Source: Methyloversatilis sp.
Lineage (GTDB): Bacteria > Pseudomonadota > Gammaproteobacteria > Burkholderiales > Rhodocyclaceae
DNA: 64,000 nucleotides
Assembly: GCA_016791045.1 (NCBI GenBank)
Contig: JAEUNO010000019.1
Location: 62,001-126,000, forward strand
Direction of reading: 5' to 3'
Shown: positions 17,085-26,097 of the stretch, one piece after another
Numbering within the stretch: the first letter of the stretch is position 1
Layout: each line of letters begins with the position of its first letter
Translations under genes and position numbers: made by a program
Notes under the pieces: model-generated
Told to the model about the DNA's origin: nothing
Databases searched by the model: none
What the model saw: the letters and a program-made list of their open reading frames with translations, nothing else

Positions 17085-18023
17085 TCAGAATGCCAGCGCC
17101 GTGCCGAAGGCGGCACGATGACGCGCGGCGATGTCTTCGCGCGTCGGCAGGTGGTTCTGCCCGCCCCGGCTGGCGATCTTGATCGATCCCATGACCGACG
17201 CCAGACGCGCCGAGGCGATGATGTCGGCACCGCGCGACAGGCCGTACAGCAGGCCGCCGCGATAGGCATCGCCGCAACCGGTCGGGTCGGCCAGTGCGTC
17301 GGCCGGCACGCAGGCCACTTCGGTCACCGAGCCGCCCGCGTAGACGCGCGAACCTTCGGCGCCGCGCGTCACGATGAGCGCCTCGACCCGTTCCGCGATC
17401 TGCGCTTCGGTCAAACCGGTGCGCTCGCACAACAGGCGGGCTTCATAGTCATTGACCGTGCACCAGCGTGCAAGATCCAGGAAGTTCAGCAGATCGTCGC
17501 CGCCGAACATCGGCAGCCCCTGACCCGGATCGAACACGAACGGGATGCCGGCGTCGGCAAACTGGCGCGCGTGCGAAATCATGCCGTCCCGACCATCCGG
17601 CGCAATGATGCCCAGCTTGACGCCGCTGGCGTCGGACACCCTGTTTTCGTGCGACACGTTCATCGCACCCGGGTGGAAGGCGGTGATCTGGTTGTCGTCG
17701 AGATCGGTCGTGATGAAGGCCTGCGCGGTGAATGCGGTGTCGATCCGTCGCACATGGGTGGCCGGAATGGCGAGCGACGCGAGGCGATCCATGTAGGGGC
17801 CGGCGTCGTGGCCGACCGTGGCCATGATCAGCGGCTCGCCGCCGAGCAGCTTCAGGTTGTAGGCGATGTTGCCGGCACAGCCCCCGAATTCGCGCCGCAT
17901 GTCGGGCACCAGGAAAGCCACGTTCAGGATGTGGATCTGGTCGGGCAGGATGTGCTGCTTGAAACGATCGGGGAACACCATGATCGTGTCGTAGGCGATG
18001 GAGCCGCAGATGAGGACGGACAT
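17085..18023 (-). CDS. PfkB-family carbohydrate/adenosine kinase
   Basis: Ribokinase-fold kinase of 312 residues. The first motif FGGCAGNIAYNLKLLGG (about 46-62) and the second motif DPTGCGDAYRGGLLYG with the catalytic Asp and anion hole (about 248-263) are both intact. The N-terminus (ICGSIAYDTIMVFPDRF) and overall layout resemble adenosine kinase-like members common in betaproteobacteria; the true substrate may be adenosine or a sugar. It follows the glycosyltransferase gene by 51 bases on the same strand. Confidence 0.9.
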   Translation of the reverse strand: MSVLICGSIAYDTIMVFPDRFKQHILPDQIHILNVAFLVPDMRREFGGCAGNIAYNLKLLGGEPLIMATVGHDAGPYMDRLASLAIPATHVRRIDTAFTAQAFITTDLDDNQITAFHPGAMNVSHENRVSDASGVKLGIIAPDGRDGMISHARQFADAGIPFVFDPGQGLPMFGGDDLLNFLDLARWCTVNDYEARLLCERTGLTEAQIAERVEALIVTRGAEGSRVYAGGSVTEVACVPADALADPTGCGDAYRGGLLYGLSRGADIIASARLASVMGSIKIASRGGQNHLPTREDIAARHRAAFGTALAF

Positions 18024-18074
18024 GAAGGCAGACCGGTGGCGAAAATCGCGAGTATACGGGCTTCCGTCACCGTT

Positions 18075-19307
18075 TCAGCGTTGCGAGCGCGCGCTGCGCA
18101 GGGCCTCGGCATGGTGCACCGTGGCGCGCAACCGGGCGGCAAAGGTGTCCACCACGCTGTCCCAGCCCAGTTGCTCGACGCTGGCGCGCGCATGCACCGC
18201 CATGCCGGCGCGCAGCTCGTCATCGAGCCCGGCGCGCACCGCCTGCGCGATGAAGGTGTTTTCGTCGCCCGGCGCGGCCAGCAGTCCGTTGTGCTCCGGC
18301 ACCACCAGTTCGGCCGCAGCCGCCTGCGCATAGCTCACCACCGGCAGTCCGCTCGCCAGCGCCTCGGTCAGCACGTTGCCGAAGGTTTCCGTCAGGCTGC
18401 CGAACAGGAACAGGTCCGCGCTGGCGTAATGCGTGGCCAGATCGTCGCCGGTGCGCATGCCGGCAAACAGGTGATGCGGATACTGCCGCGCCAGCGACTC
18501 GCGCGCCGGCCCGTCGCCCACCCACAGCATGCGCGCGTCCGGGCGCTGCGCGCGCAGCGCCTCGAAGGCGCGCGCCACGAGGTCGAGGTTCTTTTCCGGC
18601 GCCAGCCGGCTGACGAAGGCCACCACCGGGTCGCGCTCGCCGACGCCCCAGGCGGTGCGCAGTGCCGCGCTGCGCCGCTGCGGCGAAAACAGCCGCGTGT
18701 CGACGCCGCGCGCCACCACCTCGACGTTGCGGTAACCGCAGTCGATCAGCTGAGTCTGCATGGCACGGGTCGGCACGAAGGTTTCGTGGCCCATGTTGTG
18801 GAAGCGGCGCAGGTAGGCGGAAATCGGGCGCTTGAGCCAGCGGATGCCGTAATGCGCGCTGTAGGCGTCGAAATTGGTGCGAAAGTCGCTGGTCACCGGC
18901 AGCTTCAACTTGCGTGCGCCCGCCATCGCGGACCAGCCGAGCGGGCCTTCGGTGACCAGGTGCACCAGGTCCGGCCGCTCGACCGCCCACAGCCGGGCCA
19001 GCTTCTGCTTGGCAGGCAGGCCGACGCGCAGCGTTCCGTAGCGCGGAATGGGCATGCCGCGCGCAAGCACTTCGTGCAGCGCGCCCGACTGCATCGCGGT
19101 ATCGTCCGCGTGCTGGCGCGGCCGGATCAGCTGGATGCGATGACCGCGCGCCAGCAGGCCGTCGAGCATGCGCTTGAGGCTCATCGCAACACCGTTGATT
19201 TCCGGCGGATAGGTTTCGGTCACCACGGCGATGCGCAGCGGTTCATCTGCCGCGTGCAGTCGTTCCACGGTGAAGGCGAGTTCGTCGTCGGCGTCGTCCG
19301 GTCGCAT
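18075..19307 (-). CDS. Glycosyltransferase, GT4 family
   Basis: Retaining GT-B glycosyltransferase of about 410 residues. The N-terminal domain opens with IAVVTETYPPEINGVAMSL, and the C-terminal domain carries VSRLAPEKNLDLV and the E-x7-E motif LTETFGNVLTEALASGLPVV. This arrangement is that of GDP-mannose-dependent or diacylglycerol alpha-glycosyltransferases that build glycolipids. Donor and acceptor cannot be told from sequence. The start at 19307 (MRPDDADD) is preferred; an ATG at 19373 in the same frame is possible and would nearly touch the divergent TlpA gene. Confidence 0.87.
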   Translation of the reverse strand: MRPDDADDELAFTVERLHAADEPLRIAVVTETYPPEINGVAMSLKRMLDGLLARGHRIQLIRPRQHADDTAMQSGALHEVLARGMPIPRYGTLRVGLPAKQKLARLWAVERPDLVHLVTEGPLGWSAMAGARKLKLPVTSDFRTNFDAYSAHYGIRWLKRPISAYLRRFHNMGHETFVPTRAMQTQLIDCGYRNVEVVARGVDTRLFSPQRRSAALRTAWGVGERDPVVAFVSRLAPEKNLDLVARAFEALRAQRPDARMLWVGDGPARESLARQYPHHLFAGMRTGDDLATHYASADLFLFGSLTETFGNVLTEALASGLPVVSYAQAAAAELVVPEHNGLLAAPGDENTFIAQAVRAGLDDELRAGMAVHARASVEQLGWDSVVDTFAARLRATVHHAEALRSARSQR

Positions 19308-19433
19308 GCGCGCAGTGTCGCGACTGGCCAATGCAGCACCATGACGGCACGGTGACGCAACCATGACAGCCACTTGATGTCCACCCGTGCAACGAAAACC
19401 GGCCGTCGAACAAAAGGGAAGACGAAAACTTCG

Positions 19434-19958
19434 ATGTGGGCGACACTTCGCAGCGCCGCAACGGGCGCGCTGCCACTCCTTCTGCTCTGGCTTGCCCTGT
19501 GCGGCACGGCGTCAGCCGCCGGGTCGGTGGCCGGATGGGTCACCGAACCACCGACGGCGGCCCCGGTCGGTGACGATGTGCGGCTGGCGCAGGAGCTCGC
19601 CCGCCATGCCGGCCAGCCGCTGGTGATCAATTTCTGGGCGTCGTGGTGCGAGCCGTGTCGCGACGAAATGCCTGCGCTGGCGCGCCTGCCGGAGAAACTG
19701 GCGGGCACCGGGCTGGTCGTGCTGACGGTGGCGGTGGCTGACCGCGAAGCCGACGCCGCGCTGTTCATGCAGCGCGCCCGCCTTGCGCTGCCGGTGCTGC
19801 ATGACCGCGACCAGCGGCTGAGCCGGCTGTGGGGGGCGCGTCTGCTGCCCTGTACGGTGATCCTGGACCGGCAGCATCGCATCGTGGCGCGTGCGCAGGG
19901 TGTGATCGAATGGGAGGACGACGCAGTGCTGGAGCGGCTGCGGGGTCTGCTGAAATAG
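19434..19958 (+). CDS. TlpA/ResA-type periplasmic thioredoxin-like protein
   Basis: Protein of about 174 residues with an uncleaved or cleavable N-terminal hydrophobic segment (GALPLLLLWLALCGTASA). The thioredoxin domain has the active site WASWCEPC (CxxC) and the cis-proline-containing RLLPCTVILDR segment. Such proteins reduce apocytochrome c or other periplasmic disulphides. ATG 19434 has GGAAGACG upstream; an ATG at 19377 would add a strongly basic leader. It is followed within 25 bases by the transglutaminase-like gene. Confidence 0.85.
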   Translation: MWATLRSAATGALPLLLLWLALCGTASAAGSVAGWVTEPPTAAPVGDDVRLAQELARHAGQPLVINFWASWCEPCRDEMPALARLPEKLAGTGLVVLTVAVADREADAALFMQRARLALPVLHDRDQRLSRLWGARLLPCTVILDRQHRIVARAQGVIEWEDDAVLERLRGLLK

Positions 19959-19983
19959 CTATCGAATGGATCGGAGTGTCATC

Positions 19984-21081
19984 ATGGATCGTCGTCGTTT
20001 CATCCAGTCTTCCGCACTGGCCGGCCTGTCCGGCGTGCTGCCGCGGACGGGCTCTGCCGCACAGCCCGTCTTCAATCCGTCGCCGGACGCCGGCTGGCGC
20101 ACCTTCGAGGTGACCACCGTCGTCAAGCCGGTCACGCGCGGCGAGGTGGCCACGGCGTGGATTCCGTTGCCGTCGATCGACAACCCGGACTGGATCAAGC
20201 CGCTGGCCAGCGACTGGCAGGGCAACGCCGCGCGCGCCGGCATCGCGGAAGACACCGTGTATGGCGCCAAGATGCTGGTGGCGCAGTGGCGCGCCGGTCA
20301 GGAGGCGCCGGTGATCGAACTGGTGAACCGCTTCGCGACACGCGACCGCGCGGTCGATTTCAGCCGGCCGGGCGCCGTCGCGCCGCTCGATGCGCAATCG
20401 CACAAGCTCTACACGCAGGCCACCGAACTGCTGCCGACCGACGGCATCGTGCGCGACACCGCGCTCAAGATCACCCAGGGTGCGGGCAACGACATCGAGC
20501 GCGCCCGTGCGCTGTACGAGTGGATCTGCGACCACACCGAACGCAACCCGAAAACGCGCGGCTGCGGTCTGGGCGACATCCGCAGCATGCTGGAGAGCGG
20601 CAACCTGAGCGGCAAGTGCGCCGACCTGAATGCGCTGTACGTCGGCCTGGCCCGCGCCGCCGGCCTGCCGGCGCGCGACGTGTACGGCGTGCGCGTGGCG
20701 GATTCGAAGTTCGGCTACAAAAGTCTGGGCAAGGCGGGTGACATCACGAAGGCGCAGCACTGCCGCGCCGAAGTGTGGCTGGCCGGTTTCGGCTGGGTGC
20801 CGGTCGATCCGGCCGACGTGCGCAAGGTGGTGCTGGAAGAGCGCCCCGGCCTGACGCTGCAGGACGACGTGGTGGTGGCCGCGCGCAAGGCACTGTTCGG
20901 TTCGTGGGAAATGAACTGGCTGGCCTACAACGTGGCGCACGACCTGAAGCTGCCGGAAGCGACCGGGCCGGCCATTCCCTTCCTGATGTATCCGCAGCTG
21001 GAAACATCTGCGGGGCGCGCCGACAGCCTCGATGCGACGAGCTTCGTCTATGCCATCACGTCGAAGGAAGTGACCGCCTGA
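19984..21081 (+). CDS. Tat-exported transglutaminase-like protein
   Basis: Protein of 365 residues. The N-terminus MDRRRFIQSSALAGLSG is a Tat-type signal with twin arginines. The transglutaminase-like core shows the Cys of SGKCADLNALYVGLARAAG, the His of QHCRAEVWLAGFGWVPVDPADV and its Asp, giving a complete Cys-His-Asp triad. Related bacterial proteins act as amidases or peptidases rather than cross-linkers. It lies between TlpA and an ABC exporter on the same strand, so processing or export of a peptide is possible, but that link is inference. Confidence 0.85.
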   Translation: MDRRRFIQSSALAGLSGVLPRTGSAAQPVFNPSPDAGWRTFEVTTVVKPVTRGEVATAWIPLPSIDNPDWIKPLASDWQGNAARAGIAEDTVYGAKMLVAQWRAGQEAPVIELVNRFATRDRAVDFSRPGAVAPLDAQSHKLYTQATELLPTDGIVRDTALKITQGAGNDIERARALYEWICDHTERNPKTRGCGLGDIRSMLESGNLSGKCADLNALYVGLARAAGLPARDVYGVRVADSKFGYKSLGKAGDITKAQHCRAEVWLAGFGWVPVDPADVRKVVLEERPGLTLQDDVVVAARKALFGSWEMNWLAYNVAHDLKLPEATGPAIPFLMYPQLETSAGRADSLDATSFVYAITSKEVTA

Positions 21082-21130
21082 GCCTGACTGCGTCAGCCGG
21101 CGCGGCCGTCCGGCGCGCCGGTCCGTCATC

Positions 21131-22843
21131 GTGAACGACTCCCGCCTCCTGCGCGCCGACGCGCACTTCCGCCTGACCGACGTCCCGCGCGCCATCCGGT
21201 TCTTTCTGGACACGGACCGGCGACGCTATCTGCTGTTCATCTGCGTGCTCGGCGTGGTGCAGTTCTACCCGATGCTGCCGCCCTTCCTGATCGGTCAGGT
21301 CGCCGACTTCCTGATCGGCTGGCAGCGCGGCGATTCGCTGACGCCGATGTACACGCTGATCGCCACGCTGGGTGTGGCCCATGCGGTGGTTGCGCTGGTG
21401 CGGCTGTCCACCAAGCGGGTGATCGGCCGCATGTCGATCGATGCGCGCATGCGCGCCAAGGTGTGGGGCTTCGAGCGGCTGCTCGGCTTTTCGCTCGGCT
21501 GGCACCAGAAGGAGAGCACCGGCAACAAGGCACAGCGCGTGCTGACCGGCGCCGACGCGGTGCGCGACTGGACCAGCGATCTGGTGAATGCGCTGCTCAC
21601 GGCCTCCGGTGCCTTCTTCGGCGCGCTGATCGCCTGCATGCTGCTGCATCCGGCCACGGTGTTCTTCTTCCTGTATTACTGCGGCGTACTCGGCTTCATC
21701 GAGTGGTACTTCTACCGGCGCATCGCGAAGCTGTCGGACCAGATCAACGCGTCGATGGAAAACGCCAGCGGCAGTTTCGTCGAAAGCGCCGCCAACATCC
21801 TGTCGGTGAAGGCGATGAACGCCGGTGCCGACATGACGGCGCGGGTCGCCGCACGCGAACAGGCGGCGCGCGACTTCGCCTACCGCCGGCTGCGGCTGAC
21901 CAACACCAAGTGGATGCTGTTCCAGCTGCATACCGCGCTGGCCTGGTCGCTCTACATACTGGGCGTCGCCTGGGGCGTGATGGAAGGCGGACTGTCGGTC
22001 GGGCTGGTGCTCACCTACACCGCCTACTTCAATACGCTGCGCGAAGCGTCGATGGACATGACCGACCGCGTGCAGACCATGATCGAACGCACTTCCAATC
22101 TCGGCCGCATGATGCCGCTGTTCGCGCCGCAGACCGCGCAGCACGGCACGCTGGACTGGCCGGCCGACTGGCAGGTGCTGCACGCCGAAGCGCTCACCTT
22201 TGCGCACGACGGCCGGCGCGTGCTCGGCCCGCTCGATTTCACAATTCGGCGCGGCGAGCACATCGGCATCGCCGGGCGTTCGGGGTCCGGCAAGAGCACG
22301 CTGGTCAAGCTGCTGCTCGCGCTCTACCCGCCGGAATCGGGACGGCTGGCGGTCGACGAGGTGCCGCTGGCCGACATCAGGCACGAGGCGCTGCTGCACC
22401 AGATCGCTGTGGTGCCGCAGGAAACCGAACTGTTCAGCCTGTCGCTGCGCGACAACCTGACGCTGGGCCGAGACGTGAGCGAACTCGACCTGCTGAATGC
22501 CTGCCGCATCGCGCAGCTCGACGACGTGATCGCGCTGCTGCCCGACGGTCTCGACAGTCCGGTCGGGGAGAAAGGACACAGCTTGTCCGGTGGCCAGCGC
22601 CAGCGCGTCGGCCTCGCGCGTGCCGTGCTGCGCGACGCGCCCGTGCTGCTGCTGGACGAAGCCACGTCGGCGCTCGATGCCGACACCGAAGCGCGCGTGA
22701 TCGACGCGCTGATGAGCGATCACGCGCCCGGCCGCACGGTCATCCTGATCGCGCACCGACCGCGCGCCTTCGAGCGCATGGGCCGCGTGCTGACGATGGA
22801 CACCGGGCAATTGGTTGGCCCCTCAGAGGCGGTGCCTGCCTGA
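21131..22843 (+). CDS. ABC exporter, fused permease-ATPase
   Basis: Half-transporter of 570 residues: an exporter-type membrane domain of six helices (about 30-320) followed by a nucleotide-binding domain. Walker A is GRSGSGKST (about 378-386), the signature LSGGQRQR and the Walker B/D-loop LLLDEATSALDADTEAR. A PQET Q-loop is present. It resembles MsbA/lipid and multidrug exporters; a substrate cannot be assigned. It starts 49 bases after the transglutaminase gene. Confidence 0.9.
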   Translation: MNDSRLLRADAHFRLTDVPRAIRFFLDTDRRRYLLFICVLGVVQFYPMLPPFLIGQVADFLIGWQRGDSLTPMYTLIATLGVAHAVVALVRLSTKRVIGRMSIDARMRAKVWGFERLLGFSLGWHQKESTGNKAQRVLTGADAVRDWTSDLVNALLTASGAFFGALIACMLLHPATVFFFLYYCGVLGFIEWYFYRRIAKLSDQINASMENASGSFVESAANILSVKAMNAGADMTARVAAREQAARDFAYRRLRLTNTKWMLFQLHTALAWSLYILGVAWGVMEGGLSVGLVLTYTAYFNTLREASMDMTDRVQTMIERTSNLGRMMPLFAPQTAQHGTLDWPADWQVLHAEALTFAHDGRRVLGPLDFTIRRGEHIGIAGRSGSGKSTLVKLLLALYPPESGRLAVDEVPLADIRHEALLHQIAVVPQETELFSLSLRDNLTLGRDVSELDLLNACRIAQLDDVIALLPDGLDSPVGEKGHSLSGGQRQRVGLARAVLRDAPVLLLDEATSALDADTEARVIDALMSDHAPGRTVILIAHRPRAFERMGRVLTMDTGQLVGPSEAVPA

Positions 22844-22891
22844 TGGGTGGTGCGCCGCTGCGGCCGGGATGCGGCGGCGTGCGAAGGTCCG

Positions 22892-23041
22892 TGTTGGGCA
22901 TCGCTGCGCTCACCCCAACCTACGAAAGGATGGTGCTGGGCGGGTACCTCCACCGGGGTATTGCGGCGAGTGGGCGGGGCAGCGGATGCTTCAGGCTAGT
23001 GCGGTAACAACAGGTTGGGGTGAGCGCAGCGATGCCCAACA
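22892..23041. repeat. 29-bp perfect inverted repeat (possible miniature repeat element)
   Basis: The arm TGTTGGGCATCGCTGCGCTC... at 22892-22920 reappears as an exact reverse complement at 23013-23041, separated by 92 bases with no gene. The arms contain a motif resembling short dispersed repeats common in proteobacterial genomes. The unit lies between the ABC exporter stop and the truncated haemoglobin ribosome site and could form a long hairpin in RNA. Whether other copies exist cannot be seen from this window. Confidence 0.8.
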
Positions 23042-23064
23042 AGCAGCCTCAACCAGGAGACCCC

Positions 23065-23469
23065 ATGAACAGCGGCGCGACCCGACCGCCCAGCATGTTC
23101 CAGCAGATCGGTGGCGAAGCGCCGCTGCGCCGGCTGGTCAATGCCTTCTACGACATCGTCGAAACCCACCCGGACGGGGCGCCGGTACACGCGCTGCACC
23201 AGCACGGTTTCGGCGTGGCCCACCTGCGCGAGGCGCAGTTCGAGTTCCTGTGCGGCTTTCTCGGCGGCCCCCGCTACTACGCCGAACGCATGGGACATTC
23301 CAACCTGCGGCAGATGCACGCGCACGTCGCCATCGGTCAGGAAGAAGTCGTGTCCTGGCTGCGCTGCATGGTGCATGCCATCGAGGAGACCGGCATTCCG
23401 ATGGACGTCGCGCCGAAGCTGATGCAGCACCTGACCCGCGCGGCCGAAGCGCTGAAGAACAGGCCCTGA
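23065..23469 (+). CDS. Group II truncated haemoglobin
   Basis: Haem protein of 134 residues with the 2-on-2 globin fold; these bind O2 or NO and take part in oxygen delivery or nitrosative stress defence. It shows MFQQIGGEAPLRRLVNAFYDIV at the N-terminus, the FLCGFLGGPRYYAERMGH segment with the YY pair, and LRQMHAHVAIG carrying the proximal His region. The ATG at 23065 has AGGAGA five bases upstream. It stands just after the inverted repeat and converges with the PEP-CTERM gene. Confidence 0.92.
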   Translation: MNSGATRPPSMFQQIGGEAPLRRLVNAFYDIVETHPDGAPVHALHQHGFGVAHLREAQFEFLCGFLGGPRYYAERMGHSNLRQMHAHVAIGQEEVVSWLRCMVHAIEETGIPMDVAPKLMQHLTRAAEALKNRP

Positions 23470-23501
23470 GCAGACATGCACCCCGGCCGGCGGGGCGTCA
23501 A

Positions 23502-23530
23502 CGAAAAAGGGGCAGCCGAAGCTGCCCCAA
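23502..23530 (-). terminator. Rho-independent terminator for the PEP-CTERM gene
   Basis: Stem GGGGCAGC/GCTGCCCC with a CGAA loop. On the minus strand it is followed by five T (the AAAAA at 23504-23508 of the plus strand), so it serves the gene ending at 23579. The opposite side has no T run. Confidence 0.8.
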
Positions 23531-23578
23531 GGCGAAAGTACGTCACGCAGACGGTCGCAGGACCCGTGCGTCGACGAC

Positions 23579-24400
23579 TCAGGCCATGCGGCGGCGCATG
23601 AACGCCATACCGGCCAGGCCGAGGCCCAGCAAACCCAGTGCGCCCGGTTCCGGGATCGGCTGACCGATCGCTTCACGGAAGGTGGTCGCCAGCACGACGC
23701 GGTCGATCAGGATGTTGTCGCCCGAATCCAGATTCGCGGTGCGGATGCCGACGCGCGTGATCTGGTTGATGCCCGAATTGCCGACAAAGGTGGCGTCCGG
23801 CGTGCCCAGGTCTCCGGCGGTCGGGTTCACCCAGGCGTCGAAGTTGGTGTAGTTGCCGGCGGCGTTGCGGTACAGATGGCCGACGATCTGATAGGTCTGA
23901 CCAAGCATCACGTTGCTGGACGCCAGAAAAGTGCCGTTGCTGCCGGTGGTGCGCACGAACAGGTCGTTGCGCGACGCATCGTTGGTCACCTCATTGCCCT
24001 TCAGACCGAGCGTCGGACGATTCAGACCTTCGTTGGCCGCGCCGTTCTGCAGCCACAGGCCCAGAAAGTCGTTGTTGCCGATGTCCGAACCGGTCGCCAC
24101 CTGAATGAAGAAGCTGACGAACACGCTGTCGCCGGTGAAGGCCGATGACAGGGCGCGGTGCGCGGCGTTGCCGGCGTTCGCGGTGAAGGACGCGGCGCGA
24201 TTGCCGTCCAGATCGACCGCCGGATCACTGACCGACGCCGCACCGGTGGCACTCCAGCCGCCATTCCAGCCGGTACCGCCGTTGGCGCCGTTGAGTGCGC
24301 CGGTGGCATAGGAAAAACCATCCGAGGCGATGATGGCAGCGGAAGCCTGGCTGGCTGAAGCGGCGAGGGCGAGTGCCAGAGCGATTTTTGACAGTTTCAT
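23579..24400 (-). CDS. PEP-CTERM sorting domain protein
   Basis: Secreted protein of 273 residues. The signal peptide (MKLSKIALALALAASASQASA) is followed by a beta-rich, Gly/Asn-rich domain starting IIASDGFSYATGALNGANGG. The C-terminus is a classical PEP-CTERM tag: PIPEPGALGLLGLGLAGMAF then RRR, recognised and cleaved by exosortase (EpsH/XrtA) in bacteria with an exopolysaccharide system. No exosortase gene is in the window. The binding or structural role of the ectodomain is unknown. Confidence 0.92.
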   Translation of the reverse strand: MKLSKIALALALAASASQASAAIIASDGFSYATGALNGANGGTGWNGGWSATGAASVSDPAVDLDGNRAASFTANAGNAAHRALSSAFTGDSVFVSFFIQVATGSDIGNNDFLGLWLQNGAANEGLNRPTLGLKGNEVTNDASRNDLFVRTTGSNGTFLASSNVMLGQTYQIVGHLYRNAAGNYTNFDAWVNPTAGDLGTPDATFVGNSGINQITRVGIRTANLDSGDNILIDRVVLATTFREAIGQPIPEPGALGLLGLGLAGMAFMRRRMA

Positions 24401-24694
24401 TGAGATATCCCGATCGTGGCGGGCGAACCGCCGAAGCGTGCCCGCGTCATCTTTGTGTGGCGACTCGACGTCCATCGCTTCGAGCCTGACAGCAGACATT
24501 GAGCAATCGCCGTGCCACATCCGGGGATGGTGTTTGTTTTCATGCACTTGCAATTGCAAACAACTGCGCACACTAACTATCAACCGGTGCTGTAAAGCCT
24601 CCCGACAGGGTCTGCAGGCCGGTACACTGCTCACCTTGCCAACCCTGCTTGCCGTATTCCGGCCCGGCGCTGTCATCCGCGCGGGCACCCCACG

Positions 24695-25711
24695 ATGATT
24701 CCGACCGACCCCGCCGGCACCCGTCTGCAGCCTTCCTCACGACGCATCGGCCCGCCCGCCTGCGTCAGCATCGTCATCCCCGCCTACAACGAAGCGGGCG
24801 CCCTGGCCGCCACGCTCGACATGATTGCCCGCCACCTGTCGGCGCTGACGCCCGTTTTCGAGCTGGTGGTGGTCGATGACGGCAGCCGCGACGCGACGGC
24901 ACGGATCGCCTGCGAGTGCGCGGTTCGCCTGCCGGTCACGCTGGTGCGCTTTTCGCGCAATTTCGGCAAGGAGGCGGCGATTTCCGCCGGGCTGCAGTAC
25001 GCGCGCGGCGACGTGGTGGTGTGCATGGATGCCGACGGCCAGCATTCGGCCGAACTGCTGGGCGACATGCTGGCGCGCTGGCGCGACGGCTACGACATGG
25101 TCTATGCGGTGCGCGCCGACCGCAGCGAACAGGGCCTGTTCAACCGGCTCGGCTCCAGGGTTTTCTATGGTCTGATGAACATGGGCGGCCGGCTCGACAT
25201 TCCGCCCAATGCCGGCGACTTCCGGCTGATGGACCGCTGCGTCGTCGATGCCCTGCTCGCGCTGCCGGAACGCCAGCGCTTCATGAAGGGCATGTACGCC
25301 TGGGTCGGCTTCCGTTCGATCGGCATTCCCTACACGCCACTGCCGCGCGCGGCCGGCGTCACCACCTTCAACCGGCTCAACCTGATGCGGCTGGCGTGGA
25401 CCGGCCTGACCAGCTTTTCGGTACTGCCGCTGCGCATGGCCAGCCTGACCGGGCTGCTGTTGTCGACGCTGGCCTTTGCCTACGGCCTGTATGAAGTGAT
25501 CGAAAAGCTGGTGTTCGGCATCGACCTCCCCGGCTGGCCGACCGTGGTGGTCAGCATCATGTTCTTCTCCGGCGTGCAGCTGCTGTTCATCGGCATCCTC
25601 GGCGAATACCTGGCGCGGGTGTACGAAGAGGTGAAGGGCCGGCCGCCCTATGTCGTGGCGGAACTCGTGCGGCGCGAGCCGGTGGTGCACGCAGACCGGC
25701 TCGAAGACTGA
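24695..25711 (+). CDS. GT2 family polyprenyl-phosphate glycosyltransferase (ArnC/DPM1-like)
   Basis: Membrane glycosyltransferase of 338 residues. The GT-A domain has VSIVIPAYNEAGAL, VVDDGSRDAT, the FSRNFGKEAAISAGLQYARGD segment and the metal site CMDADGQH. Two C-terminal transmembrane helices (about 235-260 and 275-300) follow, the layout of enzymes that charge undecaprenyl phosphate with a sugar. The next gene encodes a GtrA-type flippase candidate two bases downstream, the standard pairing for such a system. Confidence 0.9.
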   Translation: MIPTDPAGTRLQPSSRRIGPPACVSIVIPAYNEAGALAATLDMIARHLSALTPVFELVVVDDGSRDATARIACECAVRLPVTLVRFSRNFGKEAAISAGLQYARGDVVVCMDADGQHSAELLGDMLARWRDGYDMVYAVRADRSEQGLFNRLGSRVFYGLMNMGGRLDIPPNAGDFRLMDRCVVDALLALPERQRFMKGMYAWVGFRSIGIPYTPLPRAAGVTTFNRLNLMRLAWTGLTSFSVLPLRMASLTGLLLSTLAFAYGLYEVIEKLVFGIDLPGWPTVVVSIMFFSGVQLLFIGILGEYLARVYEEVKGRPPYVVAELVRREPVVHADRLED

Positions 25712-25713
25712 AC

Positions 25714-26097
25714 ATGCGCGCCTCCGTGCTGCTGTTCCTCATCGTCGGCGGCTGCGCCGCGGGCGTGCACTATCTGGTCACGCTGGCGGCGGATGCCGCG
25801 ACCGCCATGGATCCGGCGTGGTCCAACCTGATCGGCTTCGTGTGCGCCTTTCCGGTCAGCTACCTCGGCCACCGGCGCTTTTCGTTCGCCGGCACGCAAG
25901 CCCGTCACCGGCAGGCGCTGCCGCGGCTGCTGGCGGTGTCGTGCACCGCCTTCGTCGGCAACCAGCTGATGCTGACCGCGCTGCTGCGCTACACGCCGCT
26001 GCCGTTGTGGATCGCGCTGGCCATCGTGCTGGTGTGCGTCGCGCTCAGCACCTGGGTGCTGGGCCGCTACTGGGCGTTCGCGCACCGCACGGCATGA
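25714..26097 (+). CDS. GtrA-family membrane protein
   Basis: Protein of 127 residues with four predicted membrane helices. It shows the family pattern FLIVGGCAAGVHYLVT, NLIGFVCAFPVSYLGHRRFSF and WVLGRYWAF at the end. GtrA proteins are thought to flip polyprenyl-phosphate sugars across the inner membrane. Placed between the GT2 gene and the deacetylase gene, and sharing ATGA with the latter. Confidence 0.88.
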   Translation: MRASVLLFLIVGGCAAGVHYLVTLAADAATAMDPAWSNLIGFVCAFPVSYLGHRRFSFAGTQARHRQALPRLLAVSCTAFVGNQLMLTALLRYTPLPLWIALAIVLVCVALSTWVLGRYWAFAHRTA

